Assembly: GCF_904846625.1 (NCBI RefSeq)
Contig: NZ_CAJHBL010000004.1
Coordinates: 124,001 to 188,000, forward strand
From: Psychrobacter sp. JCM 18900
GTDB taxonomy: Bacteria > Pseudomonadota > Gammaproteobacteria > Pseudomonadales > Moraxellaceae
Direction: 5' to 3'
Length of the DNA stretch: 64,000 nucleotides
Shown here piece after piece: positions 8,722 through 17,495 of this stretch (its first letter is position 1; every line of letters starts with the position of its first letter). A program made the position numbers and the translations under genes. A model generated the notes under the pieces. It had not been told where the DNA came from. It searched no databases and worked only from the letters and a program-made list of their open reading frames with translations.

Positions 8722-9378
8722 ATGCGTAATACTTTAATGATTGCAGCAGTAGCATCAGGTTTAGCACTTAGTGGTTGTACAACAGATCCAAACACTGGAC
8801 AACAGCGTCTAAATAAAGCTGCTCTAGGTGGTCTAGTTGGTGCAGCAGGTGGTGCAACTATTTCAAAAGCAACAGGCGGCGACAAAACTGGTCGTGATGC
8901 AGCTATCGGCGCAGCACTAGGTGCAGGCGTTGGTTACTACATGGAGCGTCAAGCTCGTCAGCTTGAGCAGCAAATGGCTGGTACAGGCGTAACTGTTGAG
9001 CAAAACCCAACCACTGGTAACATTGATTTGGTTATGCCAGGTAGCATCACGTTCTCATTTGATGATGCAACCCTTAGCTCATCATTCAAGCCAACGCTTG
9101 ATAAGCTTGCTTCAACGATGAACCAGTACAACCAAAACACAATTACTATCGCTGGTCACACTGATAGCAAAGGTTCAGCATCTTATAACATGGGTCTGTC
9201 ACGTGATCGTGCTTACTCAGTTGCTAACTACTTAACAGCTCGCGGTGTTGCTTCAAACCGTGTAAATGTTGTTGCTTACGGCGAGTCACGTCCAATCGCA
9301 GACAACAATACTGAATATGGCCGTGGTCAAAACCGCCGTGTTGAGCTAACAGTTAACGCACCACAGAGCGTAAACTAA
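8722..9378 (+). CDS. OmpA-family outer-membrane lipoprotein
   Basis: 218 residues. A lipoprotein signal peptide ends at lipobox LSGC, followed by a Gly/Ala-rich glycine-zipper segment (AALGGLVGAAGGATI, AAIGAALGAGVGYYM) and an OmpA C-terminal peptidoglycan-binding domain (about 105-215) with GHTDSKG and NRRVEL. The likely role is tethering the outer membrane to peptidoglycan. The ATG at 8722 has GAGGAA five bases upstream and puts the signal peptide at the N-terminus; the longer frame from 8671 would hide it. A terminator follows at 9451. Confidence 0.92.
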   Translation: MRNTLMIAAVASGLALSGCTTDPNTGQQRLNKAALGGLVGAAGGATISKATGGDKTGRDAAIGAALGAGVGYYMERQARQLEQQMAGTGVTVEQNPTTGNIDLVMPGSITFSFDDATLSSSFKPTLDKLASTMNQYNQNTITIAGHTDSKGSASYNMGLSRDRAYSVANYLTARGVASNRVNVVAYGESRPIADNNTEYGRGQNRRVELTVNAPQSVN

Positions 9379-9450
9379 TCAATAGCTATAACTAATAAAT
9401 AGCTATATAGCTATTAAGTATGTGCTAGATATTTGAGCACATATATTTCA

Positions 9451-9482
9451 AAAAGAGTCAGCGATATGCTGGCTCTTTTTTT
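9451..9482 (+). terminator. Intrinsic terminator of the OmpA-like gene
   Basis: The stem aagagtcagc with gctggctctt (one G-T pair) has a 5-nt loop and ends in a run of seven T. Confidence 0.88.
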
Positions 9483-9541
9483 GTGTTCTCAGTTTGAACA
9501 AAGCATTGAGCATTGATAGATATAGTTAATATTAAATTAAA

Positions 9542-9572
9542 TATTGATAATGATTATCAATAACACTATAAT
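9542..9572 (+). promoter_or_regulatory. Fur box overlapping a sigma70 promoter
   Basis: Positions 9542-9562 form a 21-bp perfect odd dyad containing TGATAAT-G-ATTATCA, the 7-1-7 Fur core. A promoter with -35 TTGATA (9544-9549), 17-base spacer and -10 TATAAT (9567-9572) shares these bases, so bound Fur would block RNA polymerase. It lies 162 bases before the imelysin start and implies induction of the downstream cassette under iron limitation. Confidence 0.88.
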
Positions 9573-9733
9573 TTGTCAGTGTTTGTTATCAATGCAATAT
9601 TAAACGTCTTATCGTGCGCACTGAGAGTCAATGTGCATGGCTAAGATAGCCTGCTGTAACATGGCTTGATTATCAAAATAATTGAGGCTACTTAACCAAA
9701 ACGAATTTTTTGCTATATTTCTTGAGGATATGT

Positions 9734-11194
9734 ATGACGATTACCACAGTAACGAGCCGTAAGCTTTTACCAACTACTTTAGCTGTTGCACTTGCAGGAT
9801 TGTTAATGGTGTCGGGCTGTACAAAGCAAGCCGATGAAGACATCAATGCTGCGACAGAGACACAAACAGAAGTAGCAAGCACAGAGACAGCTGATAATTC
9901 AGAGATGACTGCTGCCGAAAAAGCACATATTGATAGATTAATTATCAGTTATGCAAATATGGCACACGCCGCTTATAAAGATTCGTTGGACACGGCTAAA
10001 GCGCTACAAACTGCGGTAGAAACATACGTGGCCACTCCAACACAAGAAAACCTTGATGCTGCAAAAGCTGCCTATAAAGCAGCGCGCCAGCCATATTCAC
10101 AAACTGAGATTTTTCGTTTTGATGAAGGCTTTGTGACTGCCAATGACAAACGTGCTATCAACAGCATCGATAGCTGGGAAGGGCAGATCAATGCTTGGCC
10201 ACTTGATGAAGCGCTGATTGATTATGTCGGTGACGACTATGAAGGCGAATATAACAGCCAAGAGAACATCATCAATAGCGACAGCATTACTGTCGGTAGT
10301 ATCAAGCAAGATACCAGTACGATTACGCCTGAGCTACTTGCAGAAATGAATGAAATCGGTGGTAGTGAAGCCAACGTAACGACTGGCTATCATGCGATTG
10401 AATTTATGCTGTGGGGTCAAGACAACAATGGCGTAAAAGAAGGCGCAGGTAATCGCCCAGTCACTGACTATGCGACTCAAGCCGGACAGTGTACTAGTGG
10501 TGAGACCGTCAATGAAGATGCCAGTATCTGTGAGCGCCGTGGTGAATTCTTAACTGCTGCAACTCAACTATTGGTTGATGATTTGACCGCGATGGAAGCC
10601 CAGTGGCAGCCTGATACTGAAAATACCTTACGTAGTGATTTGATAGCGCGCAAATATGACAATGGTCTACGCCAAATTATGTATCAAATGGGCAGCTTAG
10701 CATTAGGTGAGCTTGCTTCTGAGCGTATGCAGGTCGCTTTTGTTACTGGTTCTACTGAAGATGAGCACGAATGCTTTAGTGATTTGACCCATTTAAGCTA
10801 TGCCAATAATGCGCGCGGTATCCAAAACGTCTTTAATGGTAGCTATACAACAGTCGCTGGTAAGACAGTAGGCGGCTACGGTATCAAAGATTATCTGACG
10901 GATAACGGCCACACAGAAGCTGCTGATAAATTGGCTGCTGAGTTCAACAAAGTAGAAGGTGCGTTTAACGTTATCGTTGAAAAAGGCGAAAAAGACGGCA
11001 TCAAGATTGACCAGATGATTGCAACTGTCGGTCAAGCCAGCCAAGAAGGTATCTCTGCTGAAGAACAAAACGTCCGTCGTGGATGGGTTGAAGCGGGTAT
11101 CACTAGCTTACAAGAGCTGACGGCCAGTATCGAAAACGCTGCAAAAGCAGTTGGTATCGATAATCTAGATGCAGATGCAGGGTCACAGTTTTAA
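9734..11194 (+). CDS. Imelysin-family (IrpA-like) iron-regulated lipoprotein
   Basis: 486 residues. The signal peptide ends at lipobox VSGC (about residue 28) and is followed by a Thr/Glu-rich linker. The imelysin domain carries the signature GYHAIEFMLWGQ (GxHxxE, about residue 218). Imelysin proteins (IrpA, IcmP, EfeO relatives) are periplasmic or surface iron-regulated proteins thought to bind or help acquire iron. ATG at 9734 is preferred because TTGAGGA lies just upstream; TTG at 9710 would only lengthen the signal. It is first in an iron-responsive cassette behind the Fur box at 9542. A weak hairpin (aaagcc/ggcttt near 11224-11242) follows. Confidence 0.9.
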   Translation: MTITTVTSRKLLPTTLAVALAGLLMVSGCTKQADEDINAATETQTEVASTETADNSEMTAAEKAHIDRLIISYANMAHAAYKDSLDTAKALQTAVETYVATPTQENLDAAKAAYKAARQPYSQTEIFRFDEGFVTANDKRAINSIDSWEGQINAWPLDEALIDYVGDDYEGEYNSQENIINSDSITVGSIKQDTSTITPELLAEMNEIGGSEANVTTGYHAIEFMLWGQDNNGVKEGAGNRPVTDYATQAGQCTSGETVNEDASICERRGEFLTAATQLLVDDLTAMEAQWQPDTENTLRSDLIARKYDNGLRQIMYQMGSLALGELASERMQVAFVTGSTEDEHECFSDLTHLSYANNARGIQNVFNGSYTTVAGKTVGGYGIKDYLTDNGHTEAADKLAAEFNKVEGAFNVIVEKGEKDGIKIDQMIATVGQASQEGISAEEQNVRRGWVEAGITSLQELTASIENAAKAVGIDNLDADAGSQF

Positions 11195-11374
11195 GAAAAA
11201 TTTAAGCTAGCGGCCCTTATTTAAAAGCCTTTCATTGGCTTTGCGACGTTTTATTAGTCGTTATAGGTCAGTAACCGCTGTTTATTAGATACTTAGATTA
11301 GATATAATACGTGCGTTGTCAGCCACCGTTGGCAACGCATTTTTACGAGCATTAAATAAGACAATTGGCCGGTG

Positions 11375-11431
11375 TACCACCTCATTATATGTCGACAGGC
11401 AATGATTGTGACGACATATAATGAGATGGTA
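11375..11431. repeat. 20-bp inverted repeat with 17-nt spacer inside the iron cassette
   Basis: Left arm 11375-11394 (taccacctcattatatgtcg) is the reverse complement of 11412-11431 except for one position. That mismatch becomes a G-U pair if the region is read on the minus strand. There is no T tract, so it is not an ordinary terminator. It lies 49 bases before the di-haem protein start. Confidence 0.85.
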
Positions 11432-11479
11432 TGACAAAATTTTAATGGTTCTACTCTAGCGCTAAGGCAATTAATTTCT

Positions 11480-13144
11480 ATGAACGCCAATTATGTTAAC
11501 CCCTCTGATTCTCCTCTTGCTACTCAAATCCTACGACATATACCCTCTAAGATTGCGCTAATTATCGCGAGTGCAATGGCTATCAGTGCGTGTCAACCAT
11601 CTGATAGCGTTTCTGACAACACTTCTAGTGATGCTTCAGAGCAGGCCTCAAGTAATGAAAGCAGCAGTGAAAAAAGCCAATCGCTGTCGTCCGAACACGT
11701 CAAAAATATAGAAACACTGGCAGGCGTGCCGATGCAGCAACTGGTGAGCTTTGACCCTCAAGAGATCAAGCAGGGCGGTGACTCTGGTATTAGCATTAGC
11801 AGTGCTGAGAGCTACTCGAAGCCTTCATCGAATCTAGCAGCTTCTCGAAAAGGATCGTTCTTTATTGGTAATGCATTTTTCAAGCAGCCATGGGTCGTTG
11901 CACCTGCTAGTACTGATAGTCGCGATGGGTTGGGCGCATTATTCAATGTGGCAGCTTGTCAGTCTTGTCATGTCAAAGATGGGCGAGGCCATGCGCCGAT
12001 GACTGCCGATGACGATGCTGATAGTTTATTGATTCGTCTGTCTATGCCAGCGACGACTGATGAGCAGCGCCAACAGCTACAGGATTCGCTGATTGAAAAG
12101 GTGGCCCATCCTATGTATGGTGGCCAGCTACAAGATCGCGGTATTCAGGGCGTGCCTGCTGAAGCGAGAATCGCAGTGCAGTGGACGGACAAACCAGTGA
12201 CCTTTGCTGACGGATATGTCGAGACGCTACGTGCGCCAATGTTTAATTTGACCAAACCTGGTTACGGTGCTTTTGACGATGACATGATGGTATCACCGCG
12301 TGTGGCGCTACCGATGATTGGGCTTGGGCTACTAGAGCAAATACCTGACGATGACATTAAAAAGCAAGCCAGCGACAGTAGTAATGGTGATATCAGTGGT
12401 AAATTTAACTGGGTCATGGATCCACAAACCGGCAAGCGTGCGCTTGGACGATTTGGGTGGAAAGCAGGTCAAACCAAACTTATTACTCAGAACCAAAGTG
12501 CCTTTAACGAAGACATGGGTCTGACGTCGAACATCCGTCCTAACGAGTCATGTATGCCAACGCAGACCGCTTGCCTAAATGCAGCGACAGGTGCTGATGA
12601 GCAGGGTAATGGTAAATCACCTGTGGAAGTAAACGATGAGGTCGCTAAGTTTGTAGAATTTTATACTCGCAATCTAGCAGTACCGCATCGCCGTAATGCA
12701 GATGATAAGCTTGTGCTGGCTGGCAAAAAGCGTTTTTATGACATGGGTTGTCAAAGCTGTCATACGCCAAGATATCAGTTGCCAAAAACCGACGATGATC
12801 ACCTTGAGCAGCATGGACAAGTGATTTATCCTTACACAGATTTGCTATTGCACGATATGGGCGATGATCTCGCTGATCGTACGATTGCTGGCAAACTACC
12901 ACCAAAAGATGCCCAAGTTGAATTTTTAGCCAACTCTTATGAATGGCGTACGCCAGCACTTTGGGGCGTAGGGCTTGCGCAGACAGTTGATCCTCAAGCG
13001 ACGTTTTTGCATGATGGCCGTGCCCGTACGTTGATGGAAGCTGTTTTATGGCATGGCGGAGAAGCCGAAAAGCAAAAGCAACAAGTGTTGAAGTTAGACA
13101 AACAAGGTCGCACAGAGCTTAATGCGTTCCTAAAGTCGCTGTAA
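11480..13144 (+). CDS. Di-haem oxidoreductase-like lipoprotein (DUF1111)
   Basis: 554 residues. The signal peptide ends at lipobox ISAC and is followed by a long Ser-rich linker (about 40-75). Two CxxCH c-type haem sites are present: CQSCH near residue 160 and CQSCH near residue 424. The C-terminal half matches the DUF1111 / thiol-oxidoreductase family seen beside imelysins, with a YTDLLLHDMGDDLADR motif and the ending TFLHDGRARTLMEAVLWHGGE typical of the di-haem peroxidase (MauG/CcpA) superfamily. A periplasmic redox role in iron uptake, for example changing the iron oxidation state, is inference. No strong Shine-Dalgarno is seen before the ATG. Confidence 0.88.
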   Translation: MNANYVNPSDSPLATQILRHIPSKIALIIASAMAISACQPSDSVSDNTSSDASEQASSNESSSEKSQSLSSEHVKNIETLAGVPMQQLVSFDPQEIKQGGDSGISISSAESYSKPSSNLAASRKGSFFIGNAFFKQPWVVAPASTDSRDGLGALFNVAACQSCHVKDGRGHAPMTADDDADSLLIRLSMPATTDEQRQQLQDSLIEKVAHPMYGGQLQDRGIQGVPAEARIAVQWTDKPVTFADGYVETLRAPMFNLTKPGYGAFDDDMMVSPRVALPMIGLGLLEQIPDDDIKKQASDSSNGDISGKFNWVMDPQTGKRALGRFGWKAGQTKLITQNQSAFNEDMGLTSNIRPNESCMPTQTACLNAATGADEQGNGKSPVEVNDEVAKFVEFYTRNLAVPHRRNADDKLVLAGKKRFYDMGCQSCHTPRYQLPKTDDDHLEQHGQVIYPYTDLLLHDMGDDLADRTIAGKLPPKDAQVEFLANSYEWRTPALWGVGLAQTVDPQATFLHDGRARTLMEAVLWHGGEAEKQKQQVLKLDKQGRTELNAFLKSL

Positions 13145-13213
13145 TAAAGTTGCTATTATAAAATTAGTATAAAAACGCTATAAATTACTATCTATAACAT
13201 TACCGAGAAACCT

Positions 13214-14365
13214 ATGAAAATAAACCACGCTTTGGCAATGGCGCTATCTGCATTAAGTGCTGGACTGCTGATCAGTTGTGTCAAACCTGCCGATGACAAC
13301 AAAACTGCAGATGTAGACAGCCAAAAAGTTGTGCAAGACAGTGCAGCTACTGACAGCTCAGTAGAGAACAGCAAAGCAAGTACTGAGCAAATCGTTGCAG
13401 TAGATATCAGCCCTGAGACTGCAAAAACGTATTTGACGCATGTGGCAGACGATATCGTGATTCCTGCGTATGCTGATGCGGCCAAGCAAAGCGATCTGTT
13501 GAACGAATTGGCGCAGAAGCATTGTACCCAAGCTCCAGTAAGTGGCGATGAGCTACAAGCATTACGTGCACAGTGGCTAGTGTTGGCACAAGCATGGTCG
13601 AGTGCTGAGATGGTCAACTTCGGTCCTGCGACTGCTAGCATGAGCAATCTATACATTAACTATTATCCTGACGAGCGCGGACTCGTACATAGTGGCGTGG
13701 CTGACTTAATCGCAGCCAATCCAAAACTAACGCCAGAGCAGCTTGCTGGCGAGAGTGCTATCGTACAAGGTGTACCAGGGTTGGAAGAGGCATTGTTTGC
13801 CAATGACAGTCTAGACGCTGGTCAGTGTGCTTACGTGATTAGCGCTAGTAGTGCGTTGAGCACGCGTCTAAAAGCCATCGAGAAAAACTGGCAGCAAAAC
13901 GCGACTGATTTATTGGCGATAGACAAAACAGCAGAAAGCGATAGAGGCTTAAATCAATGGATTAACTCTCTACTGTCATTGATTGAGACTATGAAGTCTA
14001 ATGCCATTGATCAGCCACTCGGTCTGACAGGTAAAGCAAAGGGTCATTTACCTGCTGCTACTGCTGGTCAAAGCCGCGCTATTATCAATGCTAAGTTAGA
14101 TACGATTAACAAAGCCATGACTGACCCAGTATTGACGGCTATTCTTGGTAGCAATGATGAAAACAAAGTTTCGGATAATCTATCAACTGCATTGGCTGAT
14201 ACAACCGCATTATTAGCACAAATGCCAAAAGATTTATCAGAGGCTAGTAAGGACGACCAACAAGCGTTATACGATCATTTGACTGATGTCACTCGTCTGA
14301 TTAAGCGCCAGTTAATCCCAGCACTTGGTATCCGTGTGGGCTTTAACAGCACTGATGGCGATTAG
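13214..14365 (+). CDS. Second imelysin-family lipoprotein
   Basis: 383 residues. The signal peptide ends at lipobox LISC and is followed by a polar linker. The domain has the imelysin pattern of long helices, with GVPGLEEALFAND in place of the canonical GxHxxE and RVGFNSTDGD at the C-terminus. It starts 69 bases after the di-haem gene and ends 3 bases before the DUF1513 gene, so the last three genes are very likely one transcript. Paired imelysins flanking a DUF1111 protein is a recurrent arrangement in gammaproteobacteria. Its iron-related role is inferred from context. Confidence 0.85.
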   Translation: MKINHALAMALSALSAGLLISCVKPADDNKTADVDSQKVVQDSAATDSSVENSKASTEQIVAVDISPETAKTYLTHVADDIVIPAYADAAKQSDLLNELAQKHCTQAPVSGDELQALRAQWLVLAQAWSSAEMVNFGPATASMSNLYINYYPDERGLVHSGVADLIAANPKLTPEQLAGESAIVQGVPGLEEALFANDSLDAGQCAYVISASSALSTRLKAIEKNWQQNATDLLAIDKTAESDRGLNQWINSLLSLIETMKSNAIDQPLGLTGKAKGHLPAATAGQSRAIINAKLDTINKAMTDPVLTAILGSNDENKVSDNLSTALADTTALLAQMPKDLSEASKDDQQALYDHLTDVTRLIKRQLIPALGIRVGFNSTDGD

Positions 14366-14368
14366 ACA

Positions 14369-15931
14369 ATGTCTACTATCGAAGCGAGTACAGCAGTGTC
14401 AGCAGCTCAGAATCATGACCAGATGAACAGGTCTAATCGGTCTGGGAAAACTTCGTCAACTCATGAGCTTTTGACGACTTCAGTGCTGACAGCAGTTGGC
14501 ACGGCGGCGCTGGTCGGTATTCATCATCGTTATCGTAAGCAGCAGCATCCAGATGCCAGTCTACAAGATTATGTAGATGGTATTTGTACGCAGTTGCAGG
14601 TATTACGAGCGGCACATGATTTAACGCCGAAGCTTTTGCGCTTACGTTATGCTTGTGAGCAAGCAGCGGCAACCTGGAAGCAGGCTTATCATGCTGTAGG
14701 TGATGATAAAAGTAACACGCCTGACTTTGCTACTGTGCATACGACAACGATGCTGGCGCGCCCAGTCAGCTGGGTCAGTGGCGTCGCATCACTACCAAAA
14801 AATCATGCCACATCAAGCCAGAATGAGCACGACTTTGGTGTGGTAGGTATTGATGCTGACAGACAAATCGTTTGGCAGACGACTATGCCTGAGCGTGTCC
14901 ACGACATCGTTGTTCAGCCTCTGCCTGTCAATATATATGAAGCTCAAACTCAGCATAGCAATGTGGATCAAAGACGTGATGTCGTCGTCATGGGTCGCCG
15001 TCCAAGCGAAAAATTCTGGGTACTTAATACGTCAAATGGGCAAGTACAGCATGCGATTACAGCTGATGTAAACCGTCACTTTTATGGTCATGCTTGTTAT
15101 AGCTTAGATGGTAGCTTGCTCTACGTAACTGAGAATGACACAGTGAGTCTGGCAGGCAAAATCGGTATCTATGATGCCCGTGATGCTTATCAAAGAGTAG
15201 CAGAATTTGATTCATATGGTATCGGACCGCATGAACTGATTATGCATCCTGATAGCGAAACGCTCGTCATTGCAAATGGAGGCATCAAAACCGAGCAGGC
15301 CTCACGCGAAGAGCTAAACCTAGATACCATGCGACCCTCACTGGTTTATCTGAATCGTCACGATGGCACACTGCTTGAGCAAGTGACTCCCGAGCACAAT
15401 CAGATGAGTGTGCGCCACTTAACCATGCACGATGACGGCACAGTGATGATCGGTATTCAGTTCCAAGGTGAAAAACATATCAATGTTCCATTGGTATTGA
15501 CTCATAAACGTGGTGATGCCAGCTTTACATCACTCACTATGCCAAATAATCAATGGCAACGTTTTCACCAATATATCGCTAGCGTGGCGGTGGATAGTGA
15601 GCGTAACCTACTGTGTGTGACCACACCGATTGGTGGCCGTGCGGCAATTTATGATTTACATACTCGCGAGCTGATTGATGATGTAAGCCTGCCAGATTGT
15701 GCAGGGGCTTCAGTGTTAGCCAATTCTAGTGCTTCAATGAGTAAAATTGATAAACATGCCGAGCCGACAGGTTTTATCGTTAGTGATGGTCAAGGTCAGT
15801 TAACAGCGCTAAGAGTAAATGCTTTACCAGAAGTAAAGTTGGACGTAAACGACATCGAACCTCATGAGCGGATTATCAAAGACAGTCAACTGCATATGAT
15901 GTCGTTTGACAACCACTTACAAGCACTGTGA
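14369..15931 (+). CDS. DUF1513 beta-propeller protein with long N-terminal extension
   Basis: 520 residues. The C-terminal 360 or so show the DUF1513 pattern, including VVMGRRPSEKFWVLN, HFYGHACYSLDGSLLYVTEND, GIGPHELIMHPD, VIANGGIKT, LNLDTMRPSLVYL and TTPIGGRAAIYD, consistent with a seven-bladed propeller. The first 140 residues are extra: a polar start, one possible membrane segment (about 38-52, VLTAVGTAALVGIHH), then a helical stretch. It starts 3 bases after the imelysin gene, so it is translationally linked. Homologues occur in the same cassette elsewhere; biochemical function is unknown. A substitute export signal in the extension is possible. Confidence 0.82.
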   Translation: MSTIEASTAVSAAQNHDQMNRSNRSGKTSSTHELLTTSVLTAVGTAALVGIHHRYRKQQHPDASLQDYVDGICTQLQVLRAAHDLTPKLLRLRYACEQAAATWKQAYHAVGDDKSNTPDFATVHTTTMLARPVSWVSGVASLPKNHATSSQNEHDFGVVGIDADRQIVWQTTMPERVHDIVVQPLPVNIYEAQTQHSNVDQRRDVVVMGRRPSEKFWVLNTSNGQVQHAITADVNRHFYGHACYSLDGSLLYVTENDTVSLAGKIGIYDARDAYQRVAEFDSYGIGPHELIMHPDSETLVIANGGIKTEQASREELNLDTMRPSLVYLNRHDGTLLEQVTPEHNQMSVRHLTMHDDGTVMIGIQFQGEKHINVPLVLTHKRGDASFTSLTMPNNQWQRFHQYIASVAVDSERNLLCVTTPIGGRAAIYDLHTRELIDDVSLPDCAGASVLANSSASMSKIDKHAEPTGFIVSDGQGQLTALRVNALPEVKLDVNDIEPHERIIKDSQLHMMSFDNHLQAL

Positions 15932-16026
15932 TACGTGATATTCAACAAGAGCGACAGCTGAACAGGTATGGCGATTAATAACGACTATTACTAGAACGGT
16001 AGTAATAGTCAGCCAAGGAGTAGAGC

Positions 16027-16680
16027 ATTAGCTTAGACACCAATTTAGATACTGTCAGACAGCAGCTTGCACAGGCAGGCATCGAGCTACATATCAGTAA
16101 AAAGCATGTTAAAAATATCAATTTTCGCTTAAAGCCCCATACGTTGATGGTCTCTGCACCGATGCATGTCAGCGCATTACAAATGTTGCATGCTGTGGCT
16201 AAGCGGGTGCCTTGGGCTATTGCAAATCACCCGCAGGTATTAGAACAGTATAGACGTAGACAGAATACGTCGTCAGACTTTCCAACTGCTAATAACTCAG
16301 TTCTATTATGGGGTGTAGAGCAATCATTTACGCTCAGCCCCGATCAAAAAACGACATATTATCGGCAACAACTCTCTAAAGTCGCACCTGCAATATTTGA
16401 AAAGTGGCAGCCAATCGTTGGCGCTTACGCCAATGAAATACGGTTAAAAAAAATGCACACACGTTGGGGTAGCTGCAACACACGCGCAAAACGAATTTGG
16501 CTATCGGTTTATCTTCCTGCCTATCCTATCGAATGCACCGAATACGTAATCGTTCATGAGCTGTGCCACTTGCATCATGCCAACCATAGCCGAGCGTTTT
16601 GGCAAACCGTTGCCACAGCGATGCCAGATTACCAGCAATGGCATAATATCCTAGCGGGCAAGACAGGACAGCTGGACTAA
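16027..16680 (+). CDS. YgjP-like zinc metallopeptidase (DUF45), apparent ATT start
   Basis: 217 residues. The C-terminal half has the gluzincin motif HELCHLHHANHSRAFW (HExxH plus a downstream His), with WGSCNTRAKRIWLS before it, all diagnostic of the YgjP/DUF45 family. The usual N-terminal beta-strand region (ELHISKKHVKNINFRLKP then LMVSAPMHVS) lies upstream of the first ATG/TTG (16144) and is in frame back to a stop at 16021. No ATG, GTG or TTG occurs between. AAGGAG at 16015-16020 is spaced six bases from ATT at 16027, so I take ATT as the start. A sequencing error changing ATG to ATT is the alternative. Substrate unknown. Confidence 0.8.
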   Translation: MSLDTNLDTVRQQLAQAGIELHISKKHVKNINFRLKPHTLMVSAPMHVSALQMLHAVAKRVPWAIANHPQVLEQYRRRQNTSSDFPTANNSVLLWGVEQSFTLSPDQKTTYYRQQLSKVAPAIFEKWQPIVGAYANEIRLKKMHTRWGSCNTRAKRIWLSVYLPAYPIECTEYVIVHELCHLHHANHSRAFWQTVATAMPDYQQWHNILAGKTGQLD

Positions 16681-16710
16681 ACCTACCATCTAACTATCTA
16701 ACTTTCTAAT

Positions 16711-16814
16711 CAGCTAAATAGTTCTAGTAAGCACCTCGATATCATCTGCGTCACCTTCATTATGCAGAGCACCTAGTCCTATTTTTATCATCATTTTTAA
16801 AATAAGGACACGTC
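16711..16814. mobile_element. Degenerate remnant of a MITE-like element
   Basis: Over about 100 bases this matches the right part of the 42789-42960 element: shared blocks include ctcgatat-atctgcg, atttttatca-catttttaaaat and aggacacg. It has lost the left end and its terminal inverted repeat is imperfect. It lies in the gap between the metallopeptidase and methyltransferase genes. Confidence 0.65.
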
Positions 16815-16892
16815 TGAATAAGCCTGATATGATAAGAAATAACGGTACAAATTGTTTCATTTAATCAGCAGGTTTATATACAGGGATGTTAT

Positions 16893-17495
16893 ATGGAAAA
16901 CGTCAACCAAGCGGAGTTTTGGCAGCAGCGTTATGAGAAGAACAGCATCGGTTGGGACATGGGGCAGGTGTCACCACCGCTAAAAGCTTATATCGACCAG
17001 CTACCTGAGAGCGCGAAAGATCAAGCGATACTAGTGCCAGGTGCGGGTAATGCTTATGAAGTAGGCTATTTATATGAGCAAGGTTTTACCAATATCACGC
17101 TGGTTGACTTTGCCCCTGCACCGATTGAGACGTTTGCAGAGCGTTACCCTAATTTTCCATCTGAGCATTTGCTCTGTGCGGATTTTTTTAGTTTACCAGC
17201 TGAGCAGTATCAATTCGATTGGATACTTGAGCAGACGTTTTTTTGTGCGATTAATCCATCGCGCCGTGATGAATATGTGCAGCAGATGGCGAGACTGCTA
17301 AAGCCACAAGGTAAGCTGGTTGGATTGTTGTTTGACACGGATTTTGGACGGGAAGAGCCACCATTTGGCGGCAGCAAGGAAGAATACCAGCAGCGCTTTC
17401 AAAGTCATTTTGATATCGATATTATGGAGCCTAGCTATAATTCACATCCAGCACGGCAGGGTAGTGAGCTGTTTATAAAGCTGCAAGCGAAGTGA
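16893..17495 (+). CDS. Thiopurine methyltransferase-like SAM-dependent methyltransferase
   Basis: 200 residues. The start matches the TPMT family (FWQQRYEKNSIGWDMGQVSPPL), motif I is VPGAGNAYEVGYL, the acidic SAM-ribose residue is in VTLVDF-like ITLVDF, and WILEQTFFCAI and GLLFDTDFGREEPPFGG follow. TPMT-family enzymes methylate thiols, selenols or related small nucleophiles, detoxifying them. The substrate here is unknown. The last 23 bases overlap the converging HD hydrolase gene. Shine-Dalgarno GGGATG precedes the ATG. Confidence 0.88.
   Translation: MENVNQAEFWQQRYEKNSIGWDMGQVSPPLKAYIDQLPESAKDQAILVPGAGNAYEVGYLYEQGFTNITLVDFAPAPIETFAERYPNFPSEHLLCADFFSLPAEQYQFDWILEQTFFCAINPSRRDEYVQQMARLLKPQGKLVGLLFDTDFGREEPPFGGSKEEYQQRFQSHFDIDIMEPSYNSHPARQGSELFIKLQAK

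Noticed and set aside
10097-10309. Minus-strand ORFs within the imelysin and di-haem genes
   Set aside because: Shadows of conserved exported proteins, without start signals.
16144-16680. TTG/ATG start for the YgjP-like gene at 16144
   Set aside because: It would remove conserved N-terminal strands encoded upstream in frame, and no ribosome-binding site fits.
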